From Fistularia commersonii (Eukaryota; Chordata; Actinopteri; Syngnathiformes; Fistulariidae): a stretch of DNA of 64,000 nucleotides. Positions 1 to 53,571 of the stretch are shown here, piece after piece. The notes under the pieces are model-generated. The model searched no databases, had not been told where the DNA came from, and saw only the letters and a program-made list of their open reading frames with translations. Where the stretch lies: assembly GCA_037954325.1 (NCBI GenBank), contig JBBMNZ010000036.1:1054001-1118000 (forward strand). Reading direction: 5' to 3'. Each line of letters opens with the position of its first letter. The first letter of the stretch is position 1. The translations under genes were made by a program, and so were the position numbers.

Positions 1-957
1 TGAGCCCCTTCTTGTTCGCAATGGTGATGGAATGGCTGACAGATGAGGTTAGACAGGAATCCCCATGCACCATAATGTTTGCGGATGACATTGTGATCTG
101 CAGTGAGAGCAGTAAACAGGAAGAGGAAAATCTAGAGAGGTGGAGGTATGCTCTGGAAAGGAGAGGAATGAAAGTTAGTCGCAGCAACAGAATACAGCAT
201 ACAGAATATATGTGTGTGAATGAGTGGAACTCGGGTGGAACGGTGAGGCAACAGGGAGTGGAGATCAAGAAGCTGGAGGATTTCAGGTACTTGGGGTCAA
301 CAGTCCAGAGCAACGGAGAGTGCGGAAAAGAGGTGAAGAGACGGGTCCAAGCAGGTTGTCAGGGGTTCTATGTGATAGAAGACTATCGGCCAGAATGAAA
401 GGATAGGTGTACAAGACAGTGGTGAGACAGCATTCCTGTATGGCCTAGAAACTGTCACAATGACCAAAAGACAGCAGGCAGAACTAGAGGTTACAGAGAT
501 GAAGATGTTGAGGTTCTCTCTGGGAGTGACCAGGATGGATAGGATCAGGAATTAGTCTATCAGAGGAACAGCACATGTTAGATGTTTTGGAGAGAAGGTC
601 AGAGAAGCCAGACTGAAATGGTTCGGTCATGTACAGAGGAGGGATAGAGAATATATTGGTAGACGGATGCTGGAATTGGAGCTGCAAGGCAAGCGGTCTC
701 GAGGGAGACCAAAGAGAAGATTTATGGACGTGGTGAGAGAGGATATGAAGGTAGTTGGTGTGAGAGAGGAGGATACGGAGAATAGGGTTAGATGGAGAAA
801 GTTGACTTGCTGTGGCGACCCCTGAGGGGAAAAGCCGAAAGAAGAAGAAGAAGAAGAAGAAGAAAAAGAAGAAGAAGAAGAAGAAGAAGAAGAAGAAGAA
901 GAAGAAGAAGAAGAAGAAGAAGAAGAAGAAGAAGAAGAAGGAGAAGCAGAAGAAGAA
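1..957 (+). mobile_element. RTE-clade LINE, 3' part (RT end to tail)
   Basis: Degenerate 3' portion of a non-LTR retrotransposon. The frame starting near base 12 shows the reverse-transcriptase core FADDIVICSES followed by ERWRYALERRGMKVS and, further on, the LEDFRYLGS block. These are typical of fish RTE elements. Several frame breaks follow before the conserved 3' end (about 795-835, GACCCCTGAGGGGAAAAGCC). The element ends in a (GAA)n tract. The same 3' end recurs at about 42100 (plus) and about 15300 (minus). The 5' part lies beyond the window edge. Family name is by eye; non-functional. Confidence 0.8.
836..957 (+). repeat. (GAA)n microsatellite, LINE-seeded
   Basis: About 120 bp of nearly pure GAA units with a few interruptions, directly after the RTE LINE 3' end. 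The plus strand is all purine, so H-DNA (triplex) formation is possible. The long Arg, Lys, Ser and Leu open frames across it are artefacts of the repeat. Confidence 0.95.
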
Positions 958-1851
958 GAAGAGGCAGCTGTCGTATTCGCTTCAACACTATACACCCAAA
1001 ACAGCTAGAATTACAATTATCATGATTTCAGTTACGGATATATGATGTGAGAAAAAGTGCTTCTAAAAATTAAACTGAAAAGGTTAAAATCAATATCCAG
1101 ACATTGGATTTTAAAATGATTTAAACCTGCCGTGCAAAAAAATTTGATCATTAAATTTCAATTATATCATACAAATTATTGATATTAATTGATAGTATCA
1201 ATTTTATTTAGGATGATCAACCCTAAATGTGGCTGAGCAACTATTGCAGAGTCGAAGGCTGATGCTATGCGATTGCTCGCAGCTAGCCTCCTCCTGTGAT
1301 GCTAATGCTAGCAGCTACCTCCCATTCCGTCAGTTTTTACCATGGCTAACAGCTAAATTAGCATGACACGACAAAGAATGATCATCCAAGTCTGTTTTTC
1401 AACAGTTTTACATTTTCGATTTGAGTGTAAAAAGATAACTATTTACTTGTGGTTAGCTGAACAATGTCCTTGGCAAACCGAGGGATGACAGGGTCCGACG
1501 TAATTTCCTGATTCAGTTTTTCTCAGAAAACAAAACTTTAGAATGAAAGTGTCTCTCCATTCATTGTGAAGGCTCAGATACATTAAATATATTTTTTTCT
1601 TGTTTATTTACGGTGATATTGTCATTTACTTTGAAAGTATTGTATAAAAATTCCATGGCAATTGTATTCACATCAATTTCCATATGTAACTGTGTATTAG
1701 AGTGTGTGGGAGCTTACATGATGCTTCATTACGTCTTTTTTGTGCGAATTGAAGGTAAAATTGTATTTATTGTTTACCTTTAGTTTACAGGACTGAGCAG
1801 GTGCTGCTTTATTTCAGTGGAAATTTTGCTGGGTCTGTGTGTGTCTCCATG

Positions 1852-1853
<2 letters not shown>

Positions 1854-1907
<54 letters not shown>

Positions 1908-1979
1908 TGAGTTTTTTTTGTTATCTGAAGCTCTTATCTGCAGGCTGCTCACCAGCTGGCTTACACCTGTCAGACACAC

Positions 1980-2062
<83 letters not shown>
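1854..2062. repeat. Two (GT)n microsatellites
   Basis: Two GT runs, about 1854-1905 and 1984-2062, are separated by about 78 bp of unique sequence. The Val-Cys and His-Thr open frames here are repeat artefacts. Confidence 0.95.
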
Positions 2063-3846
2063 GCAAGTGAATGTTCAAGGACAAAGGGTTCATATCCAGA
2101 TGTTGCGATTTTAATTATCAACATCATGAAATGCTTAAACAAAGAGAAGATGCTTTTTTTGTGTGCTTCAGATGTGAGGCAAGATTGGAGAAAAACAGCG
2201 TACAAGTAAGAAATTTGGTCAAATTAATGAGAAATTACTTAAAAAGTAGCATGGTCAAATCTTTTTAACAAAAAAATAAGTCAGAGTAAAGATGCAACAG
2301 AAAACATCAGGTAGACAATTCAATAAAAAAAAAAGCCCCAAAATACCTAAATTAACATTTTAAGATCTTTAGTTGCATGGAGATTCAACTTTAATTCAAT
2401 AATGGCGATTCAACAAAAGTAAAGAAATAACTTTAGAAAGTGTTTTTAGAAAGTGACTAGGAATAAGGAATTAGGAAATAGTTAATCAGTCAACTGATGG
2501 TCAATTGATTGACAGTCCAGTATTTTAAGTCTACGTTTTCAACTTGTCATTTGATTTCAACCATCATTATGATGAAATCTGTGTGTTCAGGTCACCCAAT
2601 AAACAAATTTACATTCTTGATATTTTTTAAGACATATATCTGCCTTTTTATTTTCCCGGCTATCTAAATATGATTTCTGGATTCTTCTCTCACAAACACT
2701 GTTCCTATTGTCATTTAAAATTAACTTTTTTTAAAATATAATTTCTGATCATATTTTTCAACCTTCCTCAAAGTATATACTTCCACAATAGATATGCATA
2801 TACAGTATATATTTATTAAGAGAGAAAGATATTTTTTAATAAAGTAGCTTGTTGCTTTTTTTGAAGACATTTTTTCAATTAAAAGTAAGAAAAAAAATAT
2901 GTTTTTAATTTTTTTTTTAGTTTATGCTGATATTTAATTTGCTTATTTAAATATCTTTATTGTCAATCAGTGTAAAGTCTTGTGCATGACTGTGACCAGT
3001 GCTTCTCATGCAGGATCTGAGTTTCAGCTGCTGAAACACATCTGTATGACCTCTGGAATCCCATGGAAGGACAAAAAAGTGAGTGAGAATGAGAGAAAGA
3101 GATCGCTCTGTTTCTCAGTTTGGTTTTTATTATTTTTGGACATTTAGCAAAATACTGCAGAAACATCCAAAGCAGTATAAGAGCCCAGAGTTACAAAAAC
3201 AAAATACATATAAAAATAAATAAATTCAACTCATGATTGCATTCGGTCATAACAATAGTAATAATAATAATAATGATAATAATAATAAAAATAACGATGA
3301 GGCTGATAAAAAGTCACTGATTGCTATAATATCACTTGAAACACATCGTTCAGACAATCGATATGTAAACCGAAAAAATAATTTTGGCTACGTTCGTGAA
3401 AAGAGCACAGCGAGGAAAGACCAAAAAAAAACAAAAACACACAAGTTTCGACATCACAGACCAATAACTTACACAAATAATTTAATAAATACATAAATAA
3501 ATAAGGAAAAAAACAGGTCGTCAATTGGATATACTGTAACATGATAATACGAGAAGGCTTTGTGGGGGTAACAAATAATATTCAGACACCCATTATTTGA
3601 TAAATAAATGATTAAAAAAACAACAACAATCAGTTCAGTTTAAGGCAGTTTTACAGCAGTTTCTATTCCAAAGGCATTACCGGCTACACTATTTTTACTT
3701 TATTTATCTTTTATTCAGGTTACAGCTACTGATCCACAGAATCATGAGCTCTAGTTTTAAAGCTAATCGAACTGATGAGATTCTTTTTTTTCCAGGCCTG
3801 TGATTCCTCTTTTATCCTTTTTTTTTTTTTTTTTTTTTACTTTTTT

Positions 3847-3852
3847 TTTATT
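3847..3852 (-). terminator. Possible insm1 poly(A) signal
   Basis: AATAAA on the minus strand, about 660 nt past the insm1 stop codon. The region is T-rich, so a chance match is likely. The vertebrate INSM1 3' UTR is of the order of 1 kb, so a more distal signal is equally possible. Confidence 0.25.
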
Positions 3853-3984
3853 TAAATTCCTCAGCTACAGGTCATCCCCTCTCTTAGGTCTAGAAGCTAA
3901 TAGCACTTGTGCAGAGTCGCTAGAAAAATAAATTAACAGTCTAACGCTTTTGTTGACATTGGTGGTGGTATAACTATGAGATCC

Positions 3985-4090
3985 TTTAATGTGGTGGTGG
4001 GTGGAATGGGAGCTGCTGATGTGCCCTTGAGCAAGGCACTGGAACCCTGTCGGCTGCAGGGTGGGGATGGGGGTGGGGGCCGACCGACCT
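3985..4090 (+). mobile_element. Degenerate tRNA-derived SINE fragment
   Basis: The segment with GATGTGCCCTTGAGCAAGGC matches, with mutations, the body of the tRNA-derived SINE seen on the minus strand at 39692-39858. The tRNA head and the 3' tail are not recognisable. Confidence 0.45.
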
Positions 4091-4508
4091 CTGGCAAGGG
4101 CGCCTTTTACTTATAATACCCTTTTTGAGTTTCACTGCAAACGTGGCCCTTTGTCGACTCCGACCAGGGGAGGAGGAAGAGGAGATCAGTGTTGGTGTTT
4201 CCACTATAATTAGACAAAACAGTTTCAAAATGAGAAAACAAAAAAAAAAAAAAACGTTTTTCTCTCCTCGTATCAAAGATATTGGGGAGAAAATCAAATT
4301 ACATTAAAATATGCCAAAAAATGGGATTTAGATTATTTCTTTTCATTGACTAGTGTCAAAATGTTGAACGGGGGCAAGCGAAAGTGCAATTTCTTTGCTC
4401 TGATTTGATTCAAAGTTGGGATTTCAAAATCCACTTAGGTTGGGCATCTGGTGCAGTGAACTCTCGGACCGGGGCTACCGGACGGGGGGGCGGTGGAGGT
4501 ACCGGGGA

Positions 4509-5846
4509 TCAGCAGGCTGGGCGGAGCGGCATCTGCAGCAGGATCACCTGCCGGTTCTCGGACGGGTGGCACTTGTTGATGTGCCTGGTAAGTCCCGGCG
4601 AGCTGTACAGGAGGGCGGGGCAGTATTTGCAGGGGTACACCTGAGAGGAGTGCAGGAGCCGGACGTGCCGCTCCTGGCTGTCCCGACCAGAAAAGTTCTC
4701 CCCGCACACCGGACACACGTGACACGCGGAAGCGCTCAGGTTGAGCGGCGCCGCGCTCGGTTCGCACACCTTCCCGTCCCGGTCGTCCGCCGGCCGCGGG
4801 GAACCGTGCTGCGAAGCTGTGTGCTTCCGCAGGTAGGCTTGGCGCTTGAACTTTTTCCCACATTGGCTGCAGTCATATAGTCCCTCATCGGAACCGGACT
4901 CGGACAGCCCGGGACTCGGCGTGTCCCTGTCGCTAGAATCCTTCCCGTCCTCCGCGGGCGCTTTCCCCGCCACCGGCACCGCCACCGCGGCTCCGGCCGC
5001 GGTCTTGTCGCCCTCCCCCGCCGGCGCCCCGGAGGCAGACGCGCTCGGCGGTTTAGGCTTGTGCCAGCGCCGGTGAGAGGCGAGGTTCGCAGGGCAGCTG
5101 AACACCTTGTCGCACTCAGGGCACCGGTACTCGACCCGGACTATCCGGGAGCACTTGTGCTGCGCCAGGGCGAACGGGTCGGCGTACGCCTCCCGGCACA
5201 GCTGGCACACGAACTCGCCCAGCGGGATGTTGTCCGCGCCGGGCGGCGCCGGCGGCCGCAGGGGCTTCTGGTCCACCGGCGCCTCCTTGATCTTGAGCCC
5301 GAGCACCGGGGACGTGGTGACGTCGTCCTCGAAGTGCAGCTTTCGGATGGCTTTGGTTTTCTTGGATGGCGGTTTGCTTTTGCGCTCCGTGTCCCCGGAC
5401 GGCCTCTTGCCGGCGTCGGCGCGGCTGCTGTTGCTGGAGGCGATTTTCAAATCCACCGGGGCGAACAGGTGCTCCAGGCCGGAAAGCGCGGCCGGCGTGG
5501 GGAACGACTCGGCGGACACCGGCGAGCCCAGACTGAACCGGCGCTCCAGGTAGGACCGATCCTGGTCGCGGCTCACCGGGCGGGTGGGACTGTACAGCGC
5601 CTGGCACACCGCCTCCGGGTTCCCGAACTGAACCGGCTTGGCGCCCCGCTCCGGAGCCGCGGCCGCCGCTTCGGAGGTGGGCGTGCGGGCGCGCTGCATA
5701 GGGGCAGCGGCCGCGGAGGGCGGCGGCGGCGGCGGCGGCGGCGGAGGAGGAGCATCGCCCGGCTCCGCTTCCTCTTCGTCGGAGCGGACCCGGTAGGACA
5801 CCGGGTTTGGCTTCTTGTTCCGTTTCACCAGAAACCCCCGCGGCAT
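4509..5846 (-). CDS. insm1: Insulinoma-associated protein 1 (zinc-finger repressor)
   Basis: Single-exon gene for a 445-residue nuclear transcriptional repressor of neuroendocrine and neuronal differentiation. The N-terminus MPRGFLVKR is the SNAG motif, which in this family recruits LSD1/CoREST-type co-repressors. Next come a proline run (about 33-43), an alanine-rich part and a basic segment (about 156-169). Five zinc fingers follow: a C2HC finger (C214, C217, H230, C232), then C2H2 fingers at about 242-262, 326-347, 378-399 and 406-427. Human INSM1 is 510 residues, so the linkers are shorter here. The start is set by the SNAG motif. The frame stays open 48 codons upstream, but that part is a poly-Phe artefact of an A/T run and would bury SNAG, which must be N-terminal. 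The coding sequence is very GC- and CpG-rich compared with its surroundings. Fish have insm1a and insm1b; I cannot say which this is. Confidence 0.96.
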   Translation of the reverse strand: MPRGFLVKRNKKPNPVSYRVRSDEEEAEPGDAPPPPPPPPPPPSAAAAPMQRARTPTSEAAAAAPERGAKPVQFGNPEAVCQALYSPTRPVSRDQDRSYLERRFSLGSPVSAESFPTPAALSGLEHLFAPVDLKIASSNSSRADAGKRPSGDTERKSKPPSKKTKAIRKLHFEDDVTTSPVLGLKIKEAPVDQKPLRPPAPPGADNIPLGEFVCQLCREAYADPFALAQHKCSRIVRVEYRCPECDKVFSCPANLASHRRWHKPKPPSASASGAPAGEGDKTAAGAAVAVPVAGKAPAEDGKDSSDRDTPSPGLSESGSDEGLYDCSQCGKKFKRQAYLRKHTASQHGSPRPADDRDGKVCEPSAAPLNLSASACHVCPVCGENFSGRDSQERHVRLLHSSQVYPCKYCPALLYSSPGLTRHINKCHPSENRQVILLQMPLRPAC

Positions 5847-6020
5847 GTCGAATGCACTTTTTTTGTCCCTTTTGCTAATGAAGAAAAAAAAAAAAAAAAC
5901 ACTTTCAGCCGCGCGGTGACAAAACCATCTGCGGTGCGTCGGGTCGCCTTCCTCCCGGTATCGATCCTCCGGTCTCCTCCCGTGGAGCATTCATCGCCAA
6001 ATAGCTGCACTCTTTTTAAG
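5847..6020 (-). promoter_or_regulatory. insm1: insm1 5' UTR and proximal promoter
   Basis: CpG-rich sequence immediately upstream of the SNAG ATG. A 17-nt A run (plus strand, about 5883-5899) puts a U run in the 5' UTR. A TTAAAAAG-type TATA-like box lies on the minus strand at about 6011-6020, followed by a (CA)n run from 6096. The transcription start is not determinable from sequence. Confidence 0.4.
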
Positions 6021-6090
6021 GCGACATGATGACATTGTTCCCGTCCACCCACCCCACTCCCACCCAACCCACGGACCCCCTTCCCTCCCT

Positions 6091-6147
<57 letters not shown>

Positions 6148-6815
6148 CCTGCCATGTTGCCTCATCCCCGGCCAATCAGAGGGGACCCCCACACCCTCCC
6201 GTGGATTCAGGGGGGAGTGGGTGTGGGAAGATGGAGAGGCCGGTGGAGAGGGGGTGGAGGGAGGGGCTCGCAGATTGCAAAGCAGATGTACCTGAGGGTT
6301 TTATTGTGTTGCCCCCCTCCCTCCTCCCCATCCCCTCTTCCCTCCCTCTGCACTCTCTCCTCCTCATCCTCCTCTTCCTCCCCCCGCATGTCTCGACCCG
6401 GGCACACGCCGGGAGCCTCCTGCTTTTACGGTCTGATGGGTTTCTATAGAAATCTTACACGTGCCTCGGCTTTGCGTGTCTTTTCCCCCCGGGTGGGGCG
6501 ATAGGGGGCGGTGTGGGGGTGGGAGGTGTTTGGGGGGAGTAGGGGTAAATTTGTCAGGGGGACGGAGACATCCGTCGAATGTAACGGCACCGTGTCCGGA
6601 TGACTCGACAGCAGTGCAGTTGGAGAAGGGAAAGGAGGCAGGACCCCCCCCCCCCCCCGGATGTAAAGCAGGCTGCTGTCATTGTTGTTAGTATAAGTTA
6701 GGAGAATATATGTTTAAATGATCAGTCTAAGTAAAATAAAATAAAAAGTAAAAAAGAGAAATCATATTTAGTAATATTGATAATAATATAAATATATGAA
6801 CAAACAAACATACTG

Positions 6816-6854
<39 letters not shown>

Positions 6855-7014
6855 CATATATATATAAACTGGTGAGGGGGAGGCCATTATTTTAATAAAT
6901 AAATTAGTTTCTAGTTTTTTAAGTGTTTTTATTTGTTTCAAGTTAGGAGCATATATGTGTGTGTGTTTATAATGATAATGTTTTTTAAAGAGTAATATTG
7001 TTTTTATCTATATT

Positions 7015-7018
<4 letters not shown>

Positions 7019-7064
<46 letters not shown>
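7019..7064. repeat. (TA)n microsatellite
   Basis: Pure TA dinucleotide run of about 46 bp, which could extrude as a cruciform. A second TA/CA run lies at 6823-6868. Confidence 0.95.
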
Positions 7065-7066
<2 letters not shown>

Positions 7067-8599
7067 CTGTTGGTGGAGGGGAAGAAAGCCAAATAAGAGA
7101 TTATGTTTGTGAAAAAAAAGGGGGTGAAAAAATGATAAGAAGTATCGCACATAAGAAAAAAGACTATAATTAACTGGATTTGGACTGTTTTTTCGTGTGA
7201 TAACAATTAACCGATAGTATTCTTATGTTTTAACAAAGTGGTTATAAAATAAAAAGTACTATATTTATGTTCCCTGTTATGTAAAAAAGTGTAATAACAT
7301 GAAAACGCTTATCATTTATTGCTTTGACATTATTCCAACTTTATTATAGCAATTTGTTTCATAAAATGCACAATTCTTGATTACACCAATGTTAAAATAA
7401 AACAGTAAAAAAATTAAATTGTGTTATTATCGGAAAGTATCAGAATTATATATTGCAAAACCCACATATGAACGTTTCTTTGTCATAACTTTAAAATAAA
7501 TTTTATTAAGTGAAAAACATTTTCTTACACAATAAGAACTGACTGTAACTTCTTGCTATGAAGTCGTTATTATGTTTTAATAAATGAAAATATTGTTTTC
7601 AACATTTCTATGTCGAAAACATCTACGAAAACATCTACATCTACGAAGTGGTTTCTTACTGTATATTGTGTCACGAAAATGAGTTTTTATACCATTAAAA
7701 AGGATCCTGTTCTAACAAAAATGCTTCTCATTATAAAATGAAAAACCTGTATTAGGTTAAATCATTTTGTTTGTTTGTTATGAACGTAATAAATATGCAA
7801 TTACAACATTAGGACTTGTTACAACAACAAATTGAGACAGTGAACAGGTTGTTTGTTGTTTTGTTTTTTTTTGTGTGAGTATGTGTGGGGGACGCTGGAC
7901 CAAACAGGAGTAGCCCTAAAAGAGTGCCCTGTGGCGCGTGCGCCGGCATGACAGTTAAAACCCTGCGCAACTTCGTGCGTGCGCACACAATGACAAGCAC
8001 GGAGGAAGAGGTTCCCTGCTTTGCATCACAATGGCCCTGCTTGTGCAAGCTGCAAACCCGCCGTGATTGAAAAGGAAATTGCACAGTAGAGAAGGGAGGG
8101 TGTGTGTGTTGGGGGCGGGGGGTTAGGAGGGATGGGGGGGGCGGCAGGGGGAGCGAGGGCCTCTCAAAAAGCAATCTGGCCCCAAGATACCGTCGGCGCG
8201 TGCTGCGCGTAATCATTGCATCCCCCCCTTTCTTCATTTGTCGTCTCAAAATGGGACAAACCAAGATTATCCAGGAGTTAAAAAACATCGACCCCCGCCC
8301 ACCCCAGTGTCCTGCAGGTCAGCCCGTCTGCTGCGGCCGTGATTGGACATTCCTACTGCACGCTCTTGGGTTTTGTTTTTGTCCCCAAAACAGAAGGACC
8401 AAGATGGCGTTTGGTGCCACCTTCGACTTTGACAAACACCCGCCTCCAGTATGGCCTTTAATTAAAATCCTCAAGAAGATGTAAAATTATTTCACATGTG
8501 AGTGAAGATTGTGTGTGAGCTCGTGTTTCGGATCTGCGGGGCTCAGGACGGCGAAAGGGTTAAAGTCAGGCTTTGAGGAGGAGAAGATGCTGTTAAGCG

Positions 8600-8740
8600 T
8601 CTGACTGGATCTTTTGGACACCAGCTGTTTGTGGCGAGGAGATGCTGACATATGCTGTTGTGTGTGCGGTTATTTCACCCGACGGGCTCCGGCTCAAGCC
8701 TCATTAGCATACAGCTGTAGAGTGACACCTCCACCCCTCA
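8600..8740. promoter_or_regulatory. Candidate E-box enhancer upstream of insm1
   Basis: Two CAGCTG E-boxes (8622-8627 and 8712-8717) and one CATATG E-box (8649-8654) fall within about 100 bp, inside a non-repetitive GC-rich block 2.8 kb upstream of insm1. INSM1 is known to be activated by proneural bHLH factors such as Neurog3 and NeuroD1, which bind CANNTG sites. Such sites are common by chance, so this is a hypothesis. Confidence 0.3.
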
Positions 8741-9112
8741 ACCCCAACCGCCCCCCTCCACATCCACTTTCATGGGCAGCCGCTGCGGGGCATCCGATTG
8801 GTCACGGGGGCTATGGAGTCACGGAGGGTGGAAGGAGAGACTACAAGGGAAAATGTTGTTGGCTTGAAATCCATCGGTCACCGTTTGACATGTCCGTCTG
8901 GGAGCCCCCTTCCGCCCAGACGTTTTTAAGAGAAATTCTGAATTTTAGAGCGCTAAATGGGTATTAATTTGGTCATAATTAAGAGCAAAATGGATAAAAG
9001 TTCATACAGATTACTGTCGGATAAAAAAATCACATTTTAGTTTTTTAGCTGTAAAATGAACTGATAAGAGAATTTGATTTTCAGAAAAACAATACTTGGA
9101 AATTTGCCTGTC

Positions 9113-9152
<40 letters not shown>

Positions 9153-9247
9153 TGTGTGTATACATATGTCTAAATTTAAAGCTTTAATCCAGATAAATTA
9201 ATTTATGTGATTAAGATGTTAACACGGTTAGTGCATAGACAAGATGC

Positions 9248-9805
9248 AAAAGCTGCTTTCACACGGAACAATTATAAAACACAGTTCTAAGAAATGTCCA
9301 GCTTGAATTATGTTCCAGGAGCTCTCCTTCTCCAGGGGAACCTTTTCAGTTTTGCATTCCCAGATGCGGTAAGGGACCACAGTAGGGACTGAAGTGTTGT
9401 TTCTTTTCTCCCTGCATCAGTGTGTTTAAAACCCTGCCGTTAGATAACTACTTATTTTTTGCCAAAATGTTTGCGTTACACTGCAAGCCCTCCATCCCTC
9501 GTTGGCATAGCAGGCCAGAAGAGCTTGGACCTCTTGGTGGCCCATTCCTTGTGGCTCTGTATATTTTTTCTGAAAAAACAACTGACTTGTGACCACAGTA
9601 GTTTTTAAAAAACGCGAGTTCTATCAATCGCCAAGCACTTGCGTCATACGAGTCCCAACGGACCCTTAAAAAGACCCTGCCCCGAAGTAAAAGCTTAATT
9701 GATTCTAGGAACTGACGGCCACGGTCCCACGGTCTGAAAGCATGAAGAAGTAGCTGAGTTCCTGAAAAGGTTCTAGGCTCTGCAAAAAGTCTTTAACGGC
9801 TAAAC
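9248..9805 (+). mobile_element. Non-autonomous DNA transposon (MITE) copy 1
   Basis: Begins near GCTGCTTTCACACGGAAC and shares blocks with copies at about 13598-14306, 30110-30520 and 59340-59905. One is the CAGGGGAACCTTTT box; another is TGACCACAGTAG next to a TTTTTAAA run. The TTTCACAC-type ends suggest a cut-and-paste element, but I cannot place the superfamily. Confidence 0.5.
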
Positions 9806-10542
9806 ACTGAAAATCCCACAATTCCAGACATTGAGGTGGATTGATGCTCCCACGCTGTCTGATGGAAGTACCAACTCAATCAAGATGAGACATCTAAACG
9901 TCATCAGACTCTCAGTGGGATGTTTGAATCTAAAAATCCCGAAGACCAGACGATCCGCCAGCAAAAAGTAATTGTCACCCTCTGCAGGAAGTAGTCTTCC
10001 TCGTCGGGGATTCCTCTGCCAGGACGTTCACAACTGCGACGCCCAGCTTGCGCTAATTCCTCAGAGAACTTAAATAAGTTAGTCAGTCTCAGCAGCTAGC
10101 TAAAAGAAGGCCACATTAATATGGATATTTGTTTGGTTTGAAAGAAAAAGAAAGAATAATGTTGCTGGTAAATATGTTGTGGTTGTTGTGTGTATTTATT
10201 TATTTTCATCTTTCAATCTGGACATCATATTTTTTTTCAGTAAAAAAACGTATAAGGTGCATATGTATCATCTTGGTGTGAGTCATTTTGCCCCCACAAT
10301 ATTAAGAACAAATAGGTGTTGATCAATTAATCTAAATTAATCCACAGCGTTTGCACGATTAATCGGTTGCTTGACAACCAAGTGAAAACTGTTTTGAAAT
10401 GGTAATATGTGACTTTTAATGCTCAAACAGTATAAACTCCAATACTAATGTTAATCTAAGATTTTTTTATTTACTTTTTTCTATTCTCTGGATTGTGACG
10501 TTTTAGCCGAGAAAAGAAACCGGCTGGTGTTTCTCAGCTCAA

Positions 10543-10548
10543 TTTATT
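10543..10548 (-). terminator. cfap61: cfap61 poly(A) signal
   Basis: AATAAA on the minus strand, 74 nt past the cfap61 TGA stop at 10622-10624. The distance and position are right for a short 3' UTR. Confidence 0.75.
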
Positions 10549-10621
10549 GAACCTTTTTCAGGAAAAGTCCATCGCAGAAACATTTGCGCCTGTCTTTCTC
10601 ACAATGACCACACCTGTGAAG

Positions 10622-52640
<42,019 letters not shown>

Positions 52641-52689
52641 CTCCACCGTATCGGTCAACCACATTCAGTCTTCGGCTAAAACTAGATCA

Positions 52690-53450
52690 CTAGAAAGATA
52701 GATAGATTGATTGATTGATTGTTTGATAGAGAATATTAAATGTATCCGGTATATTTCACAAGACTACACTTATAGACATACTCACATATAGTCAAAAAGA
52801 TCGTATAGACAAATAAAAGGGAAGAAATATACATTTGCAAGAATCCTACTGTGAAATGGCATTGGAAAAAGTGCATACAGATATAAGACTATGCAGATGT
52901 GCAATATGAATCCAATGTGCAATGTTTTTGTTACTGCCTCCACAGGAGAAAGTAATTTTCCGCTCTCTGCCGATCGGGGGAAACACTGAACAGAGATATT
53001 GCAGACGGGAGAAAATACTTCCTCCGGTAGTCATTGTTACAGCGGAGTTGAATGAGGCTCGGGCTGGGAAAACCTCTGCCGCTTTTGAGGTAGGTGTGCA
53101 GTTTTTGCAGCATCTTCCTCTGGGCAGTCTATAGCACAGAGCCAGCCTTCTTAATAAAGATGGTTTGAAATCTCTGTGTCCCCAGCTCTGATGCTGCTTC
53201 CCTGACAAACCACCGCAAAGCACAGATGCACTTGTTACCAAAGACTGGTAGAACATGTGCAGCATCTTGTTGAATACATAGAAGGACTTCAGCTTCTTCA
53301 AAAAATAAGAGTCTGCTTTGTCCTTTTCCTTACACAGCCTTAGTGTTGCACCACTAGTCCATTTTACCATCAAGGTGGACTCCCGAGGTACTTGCACTCC
53401 TCCATCACCTGCACATGGTGATTTTCCTCAAGAGTGCAGAGTAACCAAAA
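52690..53450 (-). mobile_element. Rex1-like LINE 3' fragment upstream of cfap61
   Basis: Minus-strand open segment from about 53397 reads YFLKKLKSFYVFNKMLHMFYQSLVTSA and later SVFPPIGRERKITF. This is the C-terminal part of a Rex1/L2-type LINE ORF2. It ends near a GATTGATTGATTG tail at about 52705-52720. It lies between cfap61 coding exon 1 and the candidate X-box promoter. Confidence 0.65.
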
Positions 53451-53563
53451 ACGTGGGTTCAAATAAGACAGGACTGTCACTTACCTTGTTTTCTTTTCGA
53501 GACAACTTTTCTTGTTTGTTTGTTTGTTTTCTGTGTGTGATGACATCACAAGGGTCCGCTTTG

Positions 53564-53571
53564 TGACGTCA
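53564..53571. promoter_or_regulatory. CRE palindrome TGACGTCA
   Basis: Full ATF/CREB palindrome in the head-to-head region, 491 bp upstream of the crnkl1 ATG and 924 bp upstream of the cfap61 ATG, with a TGACATCA variant 24 bp to its left. Function inferred only. Confidence 0.45.

Larger units (their letters stand above)
958..4508. other. AT-rich flank 3' of insm1, no gene seen
   Basis: No convincing coding exon. It contains two GT microsatellites (about 1854-1905 and 1984-2062), an AT-rich stretch with poly-T and poly-A runs (about 2100-3960), an ATA/ATG-rich patch near 3250-3300, and a SINE scrap at about 3985-4090. The distal part probably includes the insm1 3' UTR, because that gene is transcribed leftwards from 5846. 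Confidence 0.6.
6021..10542. other. insm1 upstream intergenic region
   Basis: No gene found between insm1 and the 3' end of cfap61. It holds (CA)n at 6096-6145, (CA)n/(TA)n at 6823-6868, a pure (TA)n at 7019-7064, AT-rich DNA to about 7800, a GC-rich non-repetitive block at about 7880-8960 with E-boxes, (GT)n at 9116-9149 and a MITE at about 9250-9800. Short open frames here have random-looking composition. Confidence 0.6.

Noticed and set aside
627..1045. Long poly-Ser, poly-Leu, poly-Arg and poly-Lys open frames
   Set aside because: They are six-frame translations of the (GAA)n tract at the LINE end.
1801..2205. Val-Cys and His-Thr open frames
   Set aside because: Products of the GT microsatellites with no splice or homology support.
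5847..5990. N-terminal extension of Insm1 from the upstream Met
   Set aside because: It contains a homopolymer-coded Phe run and would place the SNAG motif internally, where it cannot act.
5061..6029. Long plus-strand open frame opposite insm1 (322 codons)
   Set aside because: Antisense shadow of the GC-rich insm1 coding sequence; Arg/Gly/Ala-rich without homology.
7809..8484. Open frames upstream of insm1
   Set aside because: Biased composition, no recognisable domain and no splice support; probably regulatory DNA.
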